Assembly: GCF_030295955.1 (NCBI RefSeq)
Contig: NZ_AP027363.1
Span: 1,426,001 to 1,490,000 of the forward strand
Reading direction: 5' to 3'
Source of the DNA: Thalassotalea agarivorans
GTDB lineage: Bacteria > Pseudomonadota > Gammaproteobacteria > Enterobacterales > Alteromonadaceae
Length of the DNA: 64,000 bases
Position numbers and translations under genes: made by a program. The notes beneath the pieces were generated by a model. It did no database searches. It worked only from the letters and a program-made list of their open reading frames with translations, and was not told where the DNA came from. Of the stretch, positions 37,261-46,344 are shown piece by piece (within the stretch, counting starts at the first letter, position 1; each line of letters begins with the position of its first letter).

Positions 37261-39300
37261 TTATTTAACTCGCATTCCCGGTTGCGCACCTTCTTCCGGA
37301 TTCAAAATCCACAGGTCTTTGCCACCTGGCCCCGCTGCGAGCACCATGCCTTCCGACATGCCAAAACGCATTTTCCTTGGTGCTAAATTAGCAACCATTA
37401 CAGTATGTTTACCGATCAAGTCTTCTGGTTGGTAGGCAGATTTAATACCAGCAAATACTTGGCGAGTTTCACCGCCAATATCAAGCTCCAAACGCAGCAG
37501 TTTGTCTGCTTTTTCTACGTGCTCTGCATTAACAATTTTGGCAACGCGTAAATCGATTTTCGCAAAATCATCAAATTGTATTTCATCGCTAATAGGGTCA
37601 TCAGCTAATGGCCCTGTCACAGGTGCTTTTGTTTCTGCTACTAAGCTTTCTTTAGACGCTTCTACCATGGCTTCAACTTTATCCATATCGACGCGTTGCA
37701 ACAACGCTTTAAACTTATTAATTTTGTGGTTGGTCAACAATACTTTGTGACCTTCCCACGTAAGCGAGTCATTTAAAAATGCTTCTGTGCTCTCGGCCAG
37801 TTTAGGTAATACAGGCTTCAAGTAGATCATTAATGTTCTAAATAGGTTGATACCCAATGAACAAATGTCATGCACTTCTTGCGCCTTATCTGCATTTTTA
37901 ATTAGCTGCCATGGTTCTTTTACCGCGATATACTCATTTACTTTATCTGCCAATGCCATGATTTCGCGCATTGCACGACCAAACTCGCGCTTTTCGTAAA
38001 GTGCAGCGATAGCATCACCTGCAGAGGTCACTTCATCTGCCAATGCTTGATCAGCGATATTGGCTGAAAGCACACCGTCAAACTTTTTGGTCACGAAACT
38101 TGCACATCGAGACGCAATGTTAACCACTTTACCGACTAAGTCAGAGTTTACACGTTGTGCAAAATCTTCAAGGTTTAGATCAAGATCATCAATGCGGCTA
38201 GTCAATTTAGCAGCGTAGTAATAACGCAGGTATTCAGGATTAAGATGCTCTAGATAGGTTCTACCTTTGATAAAAGTACCTTTCGATTTAGACATCTTGG
38301 CGCCATTTACGGTCACAAAGCCATGTGCGTAAACAGAAGTAGGTTGTCTATATCCTGCACCATCAAGCATTGCTGGCCAGAATAGGCTGTGGAAATAGAT
38401 AATATCTTTACCAATAAAGTGGTAAAGCTCAGCGTCAGAATCTTTTTGCCAAAATGAATCGAAATCGACACCACTTTTATCACAGAAGTTTTTGAAACTT
38501 CCCATATAACCAATCGGCGCGTCTAACCAAACGTAAAAATATTTACCTGGCGCGTTTGGAATTTCAAAGCCAAAGTAAGGTGCGTCACGGCTTATATCCC
38601 ATTGTTGTAGGCCTTGTTCAAACCATTCGGCTAATTTGTTTGCCATTTCATCTTGAAGCGAACCGCTGCGTGTCCACTCTTTAAGCATGCCTTCAAACGC
38701 TGGTAAATCGAAGAAATAGTGTTCAGAATCTCTCAATTCTGGCGTTGCGCCCGACACAACAGAGCGAGGGTTGATAAGCTCTGTAGGCGAATATGTTGCA
38801 CCGCAATTGTCACAACTGTCGCCATTTTGGTCTTCACTTTTACAGCTAGGGCATGTTCCTTTAACGAACCTGTCTGGTAAGAACATGCCTTTTTCTGGAT
38901 CGTATAACTGGGAGATTGTACGCGTTTTAATGTGGCCCGCTTGGTTCAACTTATTGTAGATATCATGAGCAAAGCGCTCATTTTCTTCGCTGTGTGTTGA
39001 ATGGTAGTTGTCAAAGCTAATTAAAAAGTCTTCAAAATCTGCCATATGTTCCTTTTGAACATCGGCAATCATTTGTTCTGGCGTTACACCTAACTGCTGT
39101 GCTTTAAGCATAATAGGCGTGCCGTGCGCATCATCGGCACAAACAAAATAGGTTTCATTGCCACGCATACGCTGAAATCGTACCCAAATATCGGTTTGGA
39201 TATGTTCTAGGAGGTGCCCTAAATGTATAGAACCATTGGCATAAGGCAGTGCACAAGTCACAAGGATTTTACGTGCATTTGAAGACGTTTCTGTAGTCAT
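37261..39300 (-). CDS. metG: Methionyl-tRNA synthetase
   Basis: Charges tRNA-Met with methionine. The ATG at 39300 ('[20 protein letters not shown]') fits the family; the longer frame to 39378 adds residues unlike the family. The 679 residues contain the class-I 'HLGH' signature (26-29), a zinc-knuckle insertion with four cysteines ('[18 protein letters not shown]'), the 'KMSKSKGTF' loop, the anticodon-binding helical domain, and a C-terminal tRNA-binding EMAP-like domain ('[20 protein letters not shown]'). Confidence 0.97.
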   Translation of the reverse strand: MTTETSSNARKILVTCALPYANGSIHLGHLLEHIQTDIWVRFQRMRGNETYFVCADDAHGTPIMLKAQQLGVTPEQMIADVQKEHMADFEDFLISFDNYHSTHSEENERFAHDIYNKLNQAGHIKTRTISQLYDPEKGMFLPDRFVKGTCPSCKSEDQNGDSCDNCGATYSPTELINPRSVVSGATPELRDSEHYFFDLPAFEGMLKEWTRSGSLQDEMANKLAEWFEQGLQQWDISRDAPYFGFEIPNAPGKYFYVWLDAPIGYMGSFKNFCDKSGVDFDSFWQKDSDAELYHFIGKDIIYFHSLFWPAMLDGAGYRQPTSVYAHGFVTVNGAKMSKSKGTFIKGRTYLEHLNPEYLRYYYAAKLTSRIDDLDLNLEDFAQRVNSDLVGKVVNIASRCASFVTKKFDGVLSANIADQALADEVTSAGDAIAALYEKREFGRAMREIMALADKVNEYIAVKEPWQLIKNADKAQEVHDICSLGINLFRTLMIYLKPVLPKLAESTEAFLNDSLTWEGHKVLLTNHKINKFKALLQRVDMDKVEAMVEASKESLVAETKAPVTGPLADDPISDEIQFDDFAKIDLRVAKIVNAEHVEKADKLLRLELDIGGETRQVFAGIKSAYQPEDLIGKHTVMVANLAPRKMRFGMSEGMVLAAGPGGKDLWILNPEEGAQPGMRVK

Positions 39301-39453
39301 TCTCAGTTTACTAAAATATAGATGGTAATAATGCAGGGAATAGTACAAAATTTGAGGCTGATTTTCATTATAATTCATCAGCTAATACGAATTTTTTGAT
39401 ATATCGCCTACATTTTTAACATTTATGCAACGCACTAGGACGTAAACTCAACA

Positions 39454-40521
39454 GTGGCTAATCTAAATCAGGAACAATTGACGGACTATATTCGGTTGTT
39501 TGATCATCCAGAACTACAGCCAAATGCTACCGATCAGTGGTATATTTCAGCGTTAAGCGAGCATGATGCAGGTCTCAATATTACGCTGCATAGCCCATTT
39601 CCTTGTAAAGCGCTGACGCATGATATAACCCAGTATATTAGCCAGTATGTTCAAAAAGACGTTTACCTGACCATCGAAGCGAATGTGTCCGCAGTGCGTC
39701 AACATGCGATTAGTAACGTGAAAAATATTGTGGCGATAGCATCAGGGAAAGGTGGCGTAGGTAAATCAACTACAGCCGTTAACGTTGCACAAGGGCTCAT
39801 AGCACAGGGAGCTCGTGTTGGTATATTAGATGCTGATATCTATGGACCATCGATTCCTCACTTGCTTGGTATTGAAGACACGCAAATACAGACAACGCAA
39901 CAAGGGAAGTTTGTGCCAGTAAAAGTTGGACAGCTTCATGCGATGTCAATTGGCTTGCTGGTTGATAAAAATGATGCAACGGTATGGCGAGGGCCGATGG
40001 CAAGCAGGGCGTTTATGCAACTGTTAAATGATACTCAATGGCCAGCTCTAGATTATTTGATTATTGATATGCCACCGGGTACAGGCGACATTCAGTTGAC
40101 GCTGGCGCAGCAGGTACCCGTTGCCGCAGCAGTTATCGTCACAACCCCACAAAACCTTGCCTTGGCTGATGCCATAAAGGGCATAGCGATGTTTGATAAA
40201 GTGTCTGTACCTGTATTAGGGGTAATTGAGAATATGAGTTATCACCTTTGCGAGGCATGCGGTCACACCTCACACATTTTTGGCGAAGGTGCAGCGAATG
40301 TGTTAGCAGATGACTATCAGACGCCAATACTAGGGCACTTGCCACTTGATGCATCGATTCAACAGTTAAATGCTCAAGGCACATTGTTGAATGCAGAAAA
40401 TAGCAGTGGCGATATTGCCCAACTTTACCGTAGAATAGCAATCAAAATTGCATCCCAGTTATATTTAGATCTTGATATGGCAAGCAGTCATACGCCAGAT
40501 TTAACCATACGTAATAAATAG
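39454..40521 (+). CDS. apbC: Iron-sulfur cluster carrier protein ApbC/Mrp
   Basis: P-loop ATPase that carries Fe-S clusters to target proteins. The start is GTG at 39454. The 355 residues have a small N-terminal MIP18-like domain, the deviant Walker A 'ASGKGGVGKSTTAVNVA' near residue 97, Walker B/switch 'DMPPGTGDIQLTLAQ', and the cluster-binding 'CEAC' near residue 266. It is divergent from metG, as in E. coli mrp/metG, and followed by dcd after 13 bases. Confidence 0.95.
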   Translation: MANLNQEQLTDYIRLFDHPELQPNATDQWYISALSEHDAGLNITLHSPFPCKALTHDITQYISQYVQKDVYLTIEANVSAVRQHAISNVKNIVAIASGKGGVGKSTTAVNVAQGLIAQGARVGILDADIYGPSIPHLLGIEDTQIQTTQQGKFVPVKVGQLHAMSIGLLVDKNDATVWRGPMASRAFMQLLNDTQWPALDYLIIDMPPGTGDIQLTLAQQVPVAAAVIVTTPQNLALADAIKGIAMFDKVSVPVLGVIENMSYHLCEACGHTSHIFGEGAANVLADDYQTPILGHLPLDASIQQLNAQGTLLNAENSSGDIAQLYRRIAIKIASQLYLDLDMASSHTPDLTIRNK

Positions 40522-40534
40522 GCAGTGAGCTAAC

Positions 40535-41119
40535 ATGAGACTATGTGATACAGATATCGAAACATATCTGGATGAAGAAAAAATTGTCATTGTGCCAAAA
40601 CCTGACACAAGTATGATTTCAGGAGTAAGTGTCGACATTCGTTTGGGTAATGAGTTTAGAGTGTTTAAAGATCATACTGCGCCATATATTGATCTCAGTG
40701 GTCCTAAAGAAGAAGTACAAGCGGCCATGAATAACGTAATGGGTGAAGAAGTCTTTATCGAAGATGGTGAAGCCTTTTTTCTTCATCCAGGCGAATTGGC
40801 GCTGGGCGTTACTTATGAAAGTGTCACTTTACCAGCAGATGTTGTAGGCTGGCTTGATGGTAGATCATCGCTAGCCCGCTTAGGCTTAATGGTTCATGTA
40901 ACAGCACACAGAATTGATCCAGGTTGGTCTGGTCAAATTGTTTTAGAGTTTTACAATAGTGGTAAATTGCCACTAGCATTGCGCCCTAAAATGAAGATAG
41001 CTGCACTTAATTTTGAAGCGATGTCAGGCAAAGCAGCAAGACCATATAACAAACGTGTCGACGCTAAATATAAAGGGCAGCAGGGCGCTGTAGCAAGTAG
41101 AATTAGTCAAGATGACTAG
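40535..41119 (+). CDS. dcd: dCTP deaminase
   Basis: Deaminates dCTP to dUTP in thymidylate synthesis. The 194 residues match the family over the full length: '[17 protein letters not shown]', '[16 protein letters not shown]', '[20 protein letters not shown]' and '[19 protein letters not shown]' (catalytic Glu). Probably co-transcribed with apbC; a terminator follows. Confidence 0.97.
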   Translation: MRLCDTDIETYLDEEKIVIVPKPDTSMISGVSVDIRLGNEFRVFKDHTAPYIDLSGPKEEVQAAMNNVMGEEVFIEDGEAFFLHPGELALGVTYESVTLPADVVGWLDGRSSLARLGLMVHVTAHRIDPGWSGQIVLEFYNSGKLPLALRPKMKIAALNFEAMSGKAARPYNKRVDAKYKGQQGAVASRISQDD

Positions 41120-41142
41120 CTGTTAAGTAGAGTGAAATGATT

Positions 41143-41168
41143 AAAAAAGGCGCATTAGCGCCTTTTTT
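41143..41168. terminator. Bidirectional terminator between dcd and the YvcK-family gene
   Basis: AAAAAAGGCGC-ATTA-GCGCCTTTTTT, reaching into the stop codon of the minus-strand gene. Confidence 0.92.
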
Positions 41169-42087
41169 ATTCGTTCATCGCAACAGCGGATGTTTTTTCT
41201 TTGGTGATAAGCGAAATAACTTCTTGAATTGCTGTTGTTAATTTAGCTTCGTCATGGCGATGGGGGATATCATCAGCGCTTAAATCAAAACTAAACACAT
41301 CAACTTTACTCGATTTAGCGTTGGGCTCTTGTGTAATCAAACAATCAACAATTTGATGACCCGCATTTTTCTCTATCCAATCGATCTTGTCATCCAAACT
41401 CATCATTGCAGCAGGGCTATGCTCCGGCACAAGATTATCAATGAAAATACAGATCGCATCACTTTGCGCTATCGCTTGTGCAATATCTCGAACTAATAGA
41501 GGTGGAATGATACTTGTCAGAAAACTACCCGGACCAAGAATGACAATATCCGCATTTGCAATCGCTTCAACACACATACTTGGTGCCTTTACCAGCGGAG
41601 CTAACATTAGGTTTTCAGGCATGATAGGCATATCATCCACCGACAGTTCACCAACACGACATCTACCGGTAGGGTAGAATGCCATTAAGTCCGTTGGCGT
41701 TTCAGACATTGGCAATACACGCGTCTTAACCCTAAGTAGACGCCTTACAATTTCAATAGACTCAATTGGGCTCGACTGTATGCGCTCTAGCCCATATAAA
41801 ATAAGGTTGCCCAGGTTATGTCCGCTGAGTTCATCTTGCCCTTGAAAGCGAAAGTTGAAGAGTTGGTTTGCAATGGATTGTTCATCAACTAACTGAGTTA
41901 AACAGTTGCGTAAATCTCCCCACGCGATAGAACTACTTCTTTTGCGTAAGCGTCCGGTAGAACCACCGTTATCTGTCGTTGTGACAATACCGGTTAGACG
42001 ATCTCCCATAAAGGATAACGTTGACAAAACTCTACCTAATCCATGGCCTCCACCAATAGCTACAGCGTTTAATTCTTTTAGTTTCAT
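41167..42087 (-). CDS. YvcK/CofD-like family protein (gluconeogenesis factor type)
   Basis: The 306-residue protein has the CofD/YvcK Rossmann-like fold: 'AVAIGGGHGLGRVLSTLS' at the start, 'GIVTTTDNGGSTGRLRK' (33-49), 'WGDLRNCL', 'GHNLGNLIL' and 'VILGPGSFLTSIIPPLL'. In Bacillus subtilis YvcK binds UDP-sugars and affects gluconeogenic growth and cell shape; in gammaproteobacteria (E. coli YbhK) the role is unclear. Its promoter region faces the tRNA locus. Confidence 0.9.
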   Translation of the reverse strand: MKLKELNAVAIGGGHGLGRVLSTLSFMGDRLTGIVTTTDNGGSTGRLRKRSSSIAWGDLRNCLTQLVDEQSIANQLFNFRFQGQDELSGHNLGNLILYGLERIQSSPIESIEIVRRLLRVKTRVLPMSETPTDLMAFYPTGRCRVGELSVDDMPIMPENLMLAPLVKAPSMCVEAIANADIVILGPGSFLTSIIPPLLVRDIAQAIAQSDAICIFIDNLVPEHSPAAMMSLDDKIDWIEKNAGHQIVDCLITQEPNAKSSKVDVFSFDLSADDIPHRHDEAKLTTAIQEVISLITKEKTSAVAMNE

Positions 42088-42435
42088 TCAATACTACTAA
42101 TGTTGATACCTATAATAACCATAACTGCTATTGATAAAATTTCAAAATTATTCTGTAGTCAAATTGTTGCTAGACTTATTCGCTAAGCGTTGACAGTAGG
42201 GAAGTTGCAGACCACTTGGCACCAATAATAGGAGATTTTGCTGTCTATGTTACCTGGTAGCCTTGTTGCAGTATAACCAGTGGAATGTAATTTACCGGCG
42301 CGAAAGTAGGGCAGCGATAAAAATCAATTTTGTGTTTAACAACAGCGAAATAAGTCAAAAAACAGGCAACTAGATCGTTTAATAAACAGAATGTAAGAAA
42401 GTTGCAAAAAATTACCCTTTTTCTTAAATAAATAG
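42088..42435. other. Intergenic region between the YvcK-family gene and the tRNA promoter
   Basis: About 350 AT-rich bases with no credible coding sequence and no strong hairpin. It must contain the promoter of the minus-strand YvcK-family gene and any upstream (UP or Fis) elements of the tRNA promoter; AT-rich runs just before 42436 would suit an UP element. Confidence 0.4.
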
Positions 42436-42464
42436 TTGACACTTTTTTAGTGGATGCCTACAAT
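42436..42464 (+). promoter_or_regulatory. Strong sigma70 promoter of the tRNA-Ala/tRNA-Glu operon
   Basis: A consensus -35 TTGACA (42436-42441) and -10 TACAAT (42459-42464) are separated by 17 bases. A GC-rich stretch, GCGCC, follows the -10, as in stringently controlled stable-RNA promoters. It lies 74 bases ahead of tRNA-Ala, with AT-rich sequence upstream. Confidence 0.85.
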
Positions 42465-42537
42465 GCGCCTCGCTTTCAACGAGTACGTAGTTTTAGTTGT
42501 TAGCCGAAATGTTAGTAACCAAAAAGTTATCGACATT

Positions 42538-42613
42538 GGGGCTATAGCTCAGCTGGGAGAGCGCCTCGCTGGCAGCGAGGAGGTCTGCGGTTCGATCCCG
42601 CATAGCTCCACCA
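42538..42613 (+). tRNA. tRNA-Ala (anticodon GGC)
   Basis: The 76-base cloverleaf has acceptor stem GGGGCTA/TAGCTCC, D-loop 'AGCTCAGCTGGGAGAGC', anticodon stem CCTCG/CGAGG around loop CTGGCAG (anticodon GGC), T-arm GCGGTTCGATCCCGC and encoded CCA. It is nearly identical in layout to E. coli tRNA-Ala(GGC). It leads the tRNA operon. Confidence 0.97.
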
Positions 42614-42818
42614 ATTTTAGTGTGATTATTGCAAAATATATTACACTAAAACATCAAAGCAGTGCTTTGATAACTAGTTTTAGAAGATGTAATAGGCGCT
42701 CGTAAAATCATAGATTTTATCTCGTCTTTACACAAAAACATCAAAACAGTGTTTTGATAACACAAATACCTTGTGTAGGAAAAAGGTCGCTCAGATAAAC
42801 GTAGTGTATCTTCGCCTT

Positions 42819-42860
42819 ACACAAAGTTAGAGAAATATATTTCTCTATCAAACTTTGTGT
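42819..42860 (+). other. Leader hairpin abutting tRNA-Glu copy 1
   Basis: ACACAAAGTT (42819-42828) pairs with AACTTTGTGT (42851-42860) around the inner palindrome AGAGAAATA/TATTTCTCT. The 3' arm includes the first two bases of the tRNA. The same element sits at 43230-43271 and 43641-43682. Confidence 0.7.
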
Positions 42861-42934
42861 CCCTATCGTCTAGAGGCCTAGGACACCGCCCTTTCACGGC
42901 GGTAACAGGGGTTCGAATCCCCTTAGGGATGCCA
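42859..42934 (+). tRNA. tRNA-Glu (anticodon TTC), copy 1
   Basis: The 76-base cloverleaf has acceptor GTCCCTA/TAGGGAT, anticodon arm CCGCC-CTTTCAC-GGCGG (anticodon TTC), T-arm with GGTTCGAATCC, and encoded CCA. Confidence 0.97.
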
Positions 42935-43269
42935 CTATTTAGATATTGGCGGATTCGCGAATATCAGTTGGCTAACACCAACACGATTAAACACAAGCCC
43001 TAGGCAAATTGCTTGTGTTGATACGATAACGTAAAGGTTGAGAGTATCTCGGCTTTGCGTTTTATCAGAGCTTAGCTTTGATAACCAGTTTTAGCAGATG
43101 TATTAGGCGCTCATAAAATCATAGATTTTATCTCGTCTTTACACTAAAACATCAAAACAGTGTTTTGATAACACAAATACCTTGTGTAGGAAAAAGGTCG
43201 CTCAGATAAACGTAGTGTATCTTCGCCTTACACAAAGTTAGAGAAATATATTTCTCTATCAAACTTTGT

Positions 43270-43345
43270 GTCCCTATCGTCTAGAGGCCTAGGACACCGC
43301 CCTTTCACGGCGGTAACAGGGGTTCGAATCCCCTTAGGGATGCCA
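43270..43345 (+). tRNA. tRNA-Glu (anticodon TTC), copy 2
   Basis: Identical in sequence to copy 1, at an offset of exactly 411 bases. Anticodon TTC, encoded CCA. Confidence 0.97.
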
Positions 43346-43680
43346 CTATTTAGATATTGGCGGATTCGCGAATATCAGTTGGCTAACACCAACACGATTA
43401 AACACAAGCCCTAGGCAAATTGCTTGTGTTGATACGATAACGTAAAGGTTGAGAGTATCTCGGCTTTGCGTTTTATCAGAGCTTAGCTTTGATAACCAGT
43501 TTTAGCAGATGTATTAGGCGCTCATAAAATCATAGATTTTATCTCGTCTTTACACTAAAACATCAAAACAGTGTTTTGATAACACAAATACCTTGTGTAG
43601 GAAAAAGGTCGCTCAGATAAACGTAGTGTATCTTCGCCTTACACAAAGTTAGAGAAATATATTTCTCTATCAAACTTTGT

Positions 43681-43756
43681 GTCCCTATCGTCTAGAGGCC
43701 TAGGACACCGCCCTTTCACGGCGGTAACAGGGGTTCGAATCCCCTTAGGGATGCCA
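43681..43756 (+). tRNA. tRNA-Glu (anticodon TTC), copy 3
   Basis: Identical in sequence to copies 1 and 2, again offset by 411 bases. Anticodon TTC, encoded CCA. Confidence 0.97.
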
Positions 43757-43964
43757 CTATTTAGATATTGGCGGATTCGCGAATATCAGTTGGCTAACAC
43801 CAACACGTTTAAACACAAGCCCTAGGCAAATTGCTTGTGTTGATACGATAACGTAAAGGTTTAGAGAGTTTCTCGGCTTTGCGTTTTATTAGAGCTTAGC
43901 TTTGATAACCAGTTTTAGCAGATGTATTAGGCGCTCATAAAATCATAGATTTTATTTCGTCTTT

Positions 43965-44008
43965 ACACAAAATTGTCAAAACAGTGTTTTGACAGACAAA
44001 TTTTGTGT
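43965..44008 (+). other. Variant leader hairpin abutting tRNA-Glu copy 4
   Basis: ACACAAAATT (43965-43974) pairs with AATTTTGTGT (43999-44008) around an inner stem TGTCAAAACA/TGTTTTGACA. Compared with copies 1-3, the G and C of the outer stem have both changed (to A and T), so pairing is kept. Confidence 0.7.
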
Positions 44009-44082
44009 CCCTATCGTCTAGAGGCCTAGGACACCGCCCTTTCACGGCGGTAACAGGGGTTCGAATCCCCTTAGGGATGCCA
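44007..44082 (+). tRNA. tRNA-Glu (anticodon TTC), copy 4
   Basis: Same tRNA sequence as copies 1-3, but preceded by a shortened spacer of 250 bases. It is the last gene before the operon terminator. Confidence 0.97.
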
Positions 44083-44088
44083 CTTATT

Positions 44089-44116
44089 AAAAAGCCGACG
44101 TAATGTCGGCTTTTTT
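44089..44116 (+). terminator. Intrinsic terminator of the tRNA operon
   Basis: AAAAGCCGAC-GTAAT-GTCGGCTTTTTT, 7 bases after the last tRNA; no comparable T-run hairpin was seen in the internal spacers. Confidence 0.92.
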
Positions 44117-44149
44117 GTTTGCGTTATTCACCATCATACTAGCGAAACA

Positions 44150-45715
44150 TCATGGTTTGATTAATGCCGTACTTTCTTCCGCAAAACCTACGCCCGCTTC
44201 ATTATAAAAGTTAAATACTTTATCTATCCCAGTTTCCATCAATGCTTCGCGTTCGTCATCATATCTGGCAATAGCGGCAATTTTACCTTGATATCCGGCA
44301 TCTCGCAGAATCTCAGTAATAATGATGCAATCGTTAGCAAATGGTACAGCTAGCAGAACCAACTTAAGCTTCTCTAAATTTAAGCTTTCCCAAAAATCGA
44401 CGTCTTCACCGTCGCCTACATGTGTTCTTATGCCTTGCTGGTTGAGCCATTCAACTTTTGCTGCGTCAGGGTCAACACCCCAAGCTTGGCCAGGATGGCT
44501 AGCATTCAACGCTTTACAAGCACCCATGCCAACACGCCCCATGCCGATAACCAATATAGGAGAGTCACAAGGTTGATCAATAACATCTTCCGCCAAACGA
44601 TTGCTCGATTCAAAGCGTTTGAGTAATCCATTGTGTTTGGCATATAAAGCATGTGCGAAACGATAGATAACGTTTGTGATAATGAATGATATTGATACGG
44701 TAAGGCTCAAGATTACAAGCCAATCGGCAGACAACCAGTTTTCTTTGACGCTAATTGCCGAAACGATCAATCCGAATTCACTAAAATTAGCCAGTGACAG
44801 TGCCGATAAAAATGACGTACGACTTTTAAGTTTGAAGCGACTGAACATGAAAAAGAACATCACAAACTTAATAGGAACAAATAAGCATAATAGCAGCGCG
44901 ATGTAGGCCATTTCCCATGTCGGCAGGGCTGTAAATCCAATAGACAAAAAGAAACCAATCAAAAAGATATCTTTAAAACTCATCAGCGATTTAGTGATTT
45001 CAGACGCCTTCGCATGATTGGCTAACAACATACCTATTAAAAGGGCGCCGAGATCGCCTTTTATATTGAGTAGGTCGAACAATTGATATGCACCAATAGC
45101 TAAGAAAAATCCTGCTAAAGGAATGAGTTCGCCATGGCCGACAAAATTAATAAACTTATCTATTGCAGGTTTTATTAAGAAAACCAAAGGCAAGGCTAAC
45201 GCGTAATAGCTCGGAATTTTTCCTGTAGCTGCAACTAAAAAAAGCACGGCGAAGATGTCTTGCATAACTAATATGCCAATCGCCAATTTACCGTGTCGAG
45301 TGCGCATTTCACCGTTTTCTTCCATGAGTTTAACGACACACACGGTACTACTGAAACTTAATGCGAATGAGATAAGTAAGCTTGTTTCAAGCGATAGATT
45401 TGTAAAATAGCTGATCGATAAAGTTGCAAATAGCTTTATTGCAACAACAAAGAGCACGATCCATGCTGTAGCGTGGGTGATGCTCCCTAACCAAACTTCC
45501 GCTTTTGTCAGATCGCGAACCCTTAACTTCAAGCCGATCATAAACAACATAAGCGTTATACCAAGATCGGCAATAGTATTGAGCGCCTCATTTCCTTGGT
45601 AACCCATAAAATGGAGCACGAAGCCAGCGACAAGATAGCCAACGGAAGGCGGTAAATTTACGCCTTTAGCGGCAACACCAAGGACAAAAGCAACGGTTAA
45701 CCAAATAAACTCCAT
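44150..45715 (-). CDS. Kef-type monovalent cation:proton antiporter (CPA2) with RCK domain
   Basis: The 521-residue protein has about 12 transmembrane helices of the CPA2 exchanger fold (residues 1-375; 'LFMIGLKLRVRDLTKAEVWL', 'SFALSFSSTVCVVKLMEENGE'). An RCK/TrkA-N nucleotide-binding domain follows ('ILVIGMGRVGMGACKAL' near 390, 'GVDPDAAKVEWLNQQGIRTH'). Such proteins exchange K+ or Na+ for protons under nucleotide or glutathione control. tesA ends 5 bases upstream, so the two form an operon. Confidence 0.88.
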   Translation of the reverse strand: MEFIWLTVAFVLGVAAKGVNLPPSVGYLVAGFVLHFMGYQGNEALNTIADLGITLMLFMIGLKLRVRDLTKAEVWLGSITHATAWIVLFVVAIKLFATLSISYFTNLSLETSLLISFALSFSSTVCVVKLMEENGEMRTRHGKLAIGILVMQDIFAVLFLVAATGKIPSYYALALPLVFLIKPAIDKFINFVGHGELIPLAGFFLAIGAYQLFDLLNIKGDLGALLIGMLLANHAKASEITKSLMSFKDIFLIGFFLSIGFTALPTWEMAYIALLLCLFVPIKFVMFFFMFSRFKLKSRTSFLSALSLANFSEFGLIVSAISVKENWLSADWLVILSLTVSISFIITNVIYRFAHALYAKHNGLLKRFESSNRLAEDVIDQPCDSPILVIGMGRVGMGACKALNASHPGQAWGVDPDAAKVEWLNQQGIRTHVGDGEDVDFWESLNLEKLKLVLLAVPFANDCIIITEILRDAGYQGKIAAIARYDDEREALMETGIDKVFNFYNEAGVGFAEESTALIKP

Positions 45716-45720
45716 AACGC

Positions 45721-46344
45721 TTACTGACCTTTAGCAAGTAACGACGTAAATTCAACGTGCATGATCTGAGCGATTTTGGGCTGCGCTTCTACATTGGGGT
45801 GAATGCCATCATTTTGCATTAATGCGGAATCTATCGCGATACTCTCCATGAAAAACGGGACCAGAGTGATGTCATTTTTTTCTGCAACGTTTGAAAATAC
45901 TGAACTAAACATGGTGTTATATCGTTGACCATAGTTTGGCGGGATTCTAATATCCATGATCCAAACATTGATGTTTTTCGTTTTAGCTAACGCAACGATT
46001 TGATTCAGGTTTTTCTCGATGACATTAGGTGGGAAACCTCGCAAACCATCGTTACCGCCTAGTTCAATGAGTAGGTGGTCGACGTTGTTTTGAGCCAATA
46101 TTTTTGGCAATCGAGCAAGGCCTCCAGCGGTGGTTTCACCACTGATACTGGCATTTACGATGGTATAAGCAGGTGAGGATGACTCAGCTTTTTTATTAAG
46201 AATACTGACCCAACCTTGCTCAGCTTTCATACCGTAACTAGCACTTAAACTATCACCAAGTAGTAAAATAGATTGATCAGCATGGGCTTGGTTTAATAGA
46301 CTTGTATAGATTAAGGCAATAACAACTAAACATTTTTTTATCAT
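45721..46344 (-). CDS. tesA: Acyl-CoA thioesterase I / lysophospholipase L1 (TesA)
   Basis: A periplasmic SGNH hydrolase of 207 residues: signal peptide cleaved after 'LNQAHA', block I 'LLLGDSLSASYGM' (catalytic Ser), block III 'IELGGNDGLRGFPP', and the Asp-His pair in 'MQNDGIHPNVEAQ'. It hydrolyses acyl thioesters and lysophospholipids. It is divergent from ybbA, the standard tesA-ybbA-ybbP arrangement, and the two start codons overlap by two bases. Confidence 0.95.
   Translation of the reverse strand: MIKKCLVVIALIYTSLLNQAHADQSILLLGDSLSASYGMKAEQGWVSILNKKAESSSPAYTIVNASISGETTAGGLARLPKILAQNNVDHLLIELGGNDGLRGFPPNVIEKNLNQIVALAKTKNINVWIMDIRIPPNYGQRYNTMFSSVFSNVAEKNDITLVPFFMESIAIDSALMQNDGIHPNVEAQPKIAQIMHVEFTSLLAKGQ

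Larger units (their letters stand above)
42664..44082 (+). repeat. Tandem array of long tRNA-Glu repeat units
   Basis: Four tRNA-Glu genes start at 42859, 43270, 43681 and 44007, so the periods are 411, 411 and 326 bases. The blocks 42935-43345 and 43346-43756 read as identical over their full 411 bases; the first block (from about 42664) differs at a few positions, and the fourth spacer carries substitutions and an internal loss of about 85 bases. Each long spacer is packed with inverted repeats (for example AACACAAGC/GCTTGTGTT, ATCAAAACA/TGTTTTGAT, AGAGAAATA/TATTTCTCT, AAAATC/GATTTT). No open frame is conserved. Confidence 0.92.

Noticed and set aside
42454-42705. An 83-codon open frame running through tRNA-Ala
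   Set aside because: It reads across the promoter and the whole tRNA gene; frames through tRNAs are expected by chance and it has no ribosome site.
42664-44082. Possible CRISPR or mobile-element array because of the regular repeats
   Set aside because: The repeats are whole tRNA-plus-spacer units of 326-411 bases with no variable spacers and no cas, transposase or integrase genes nearby.
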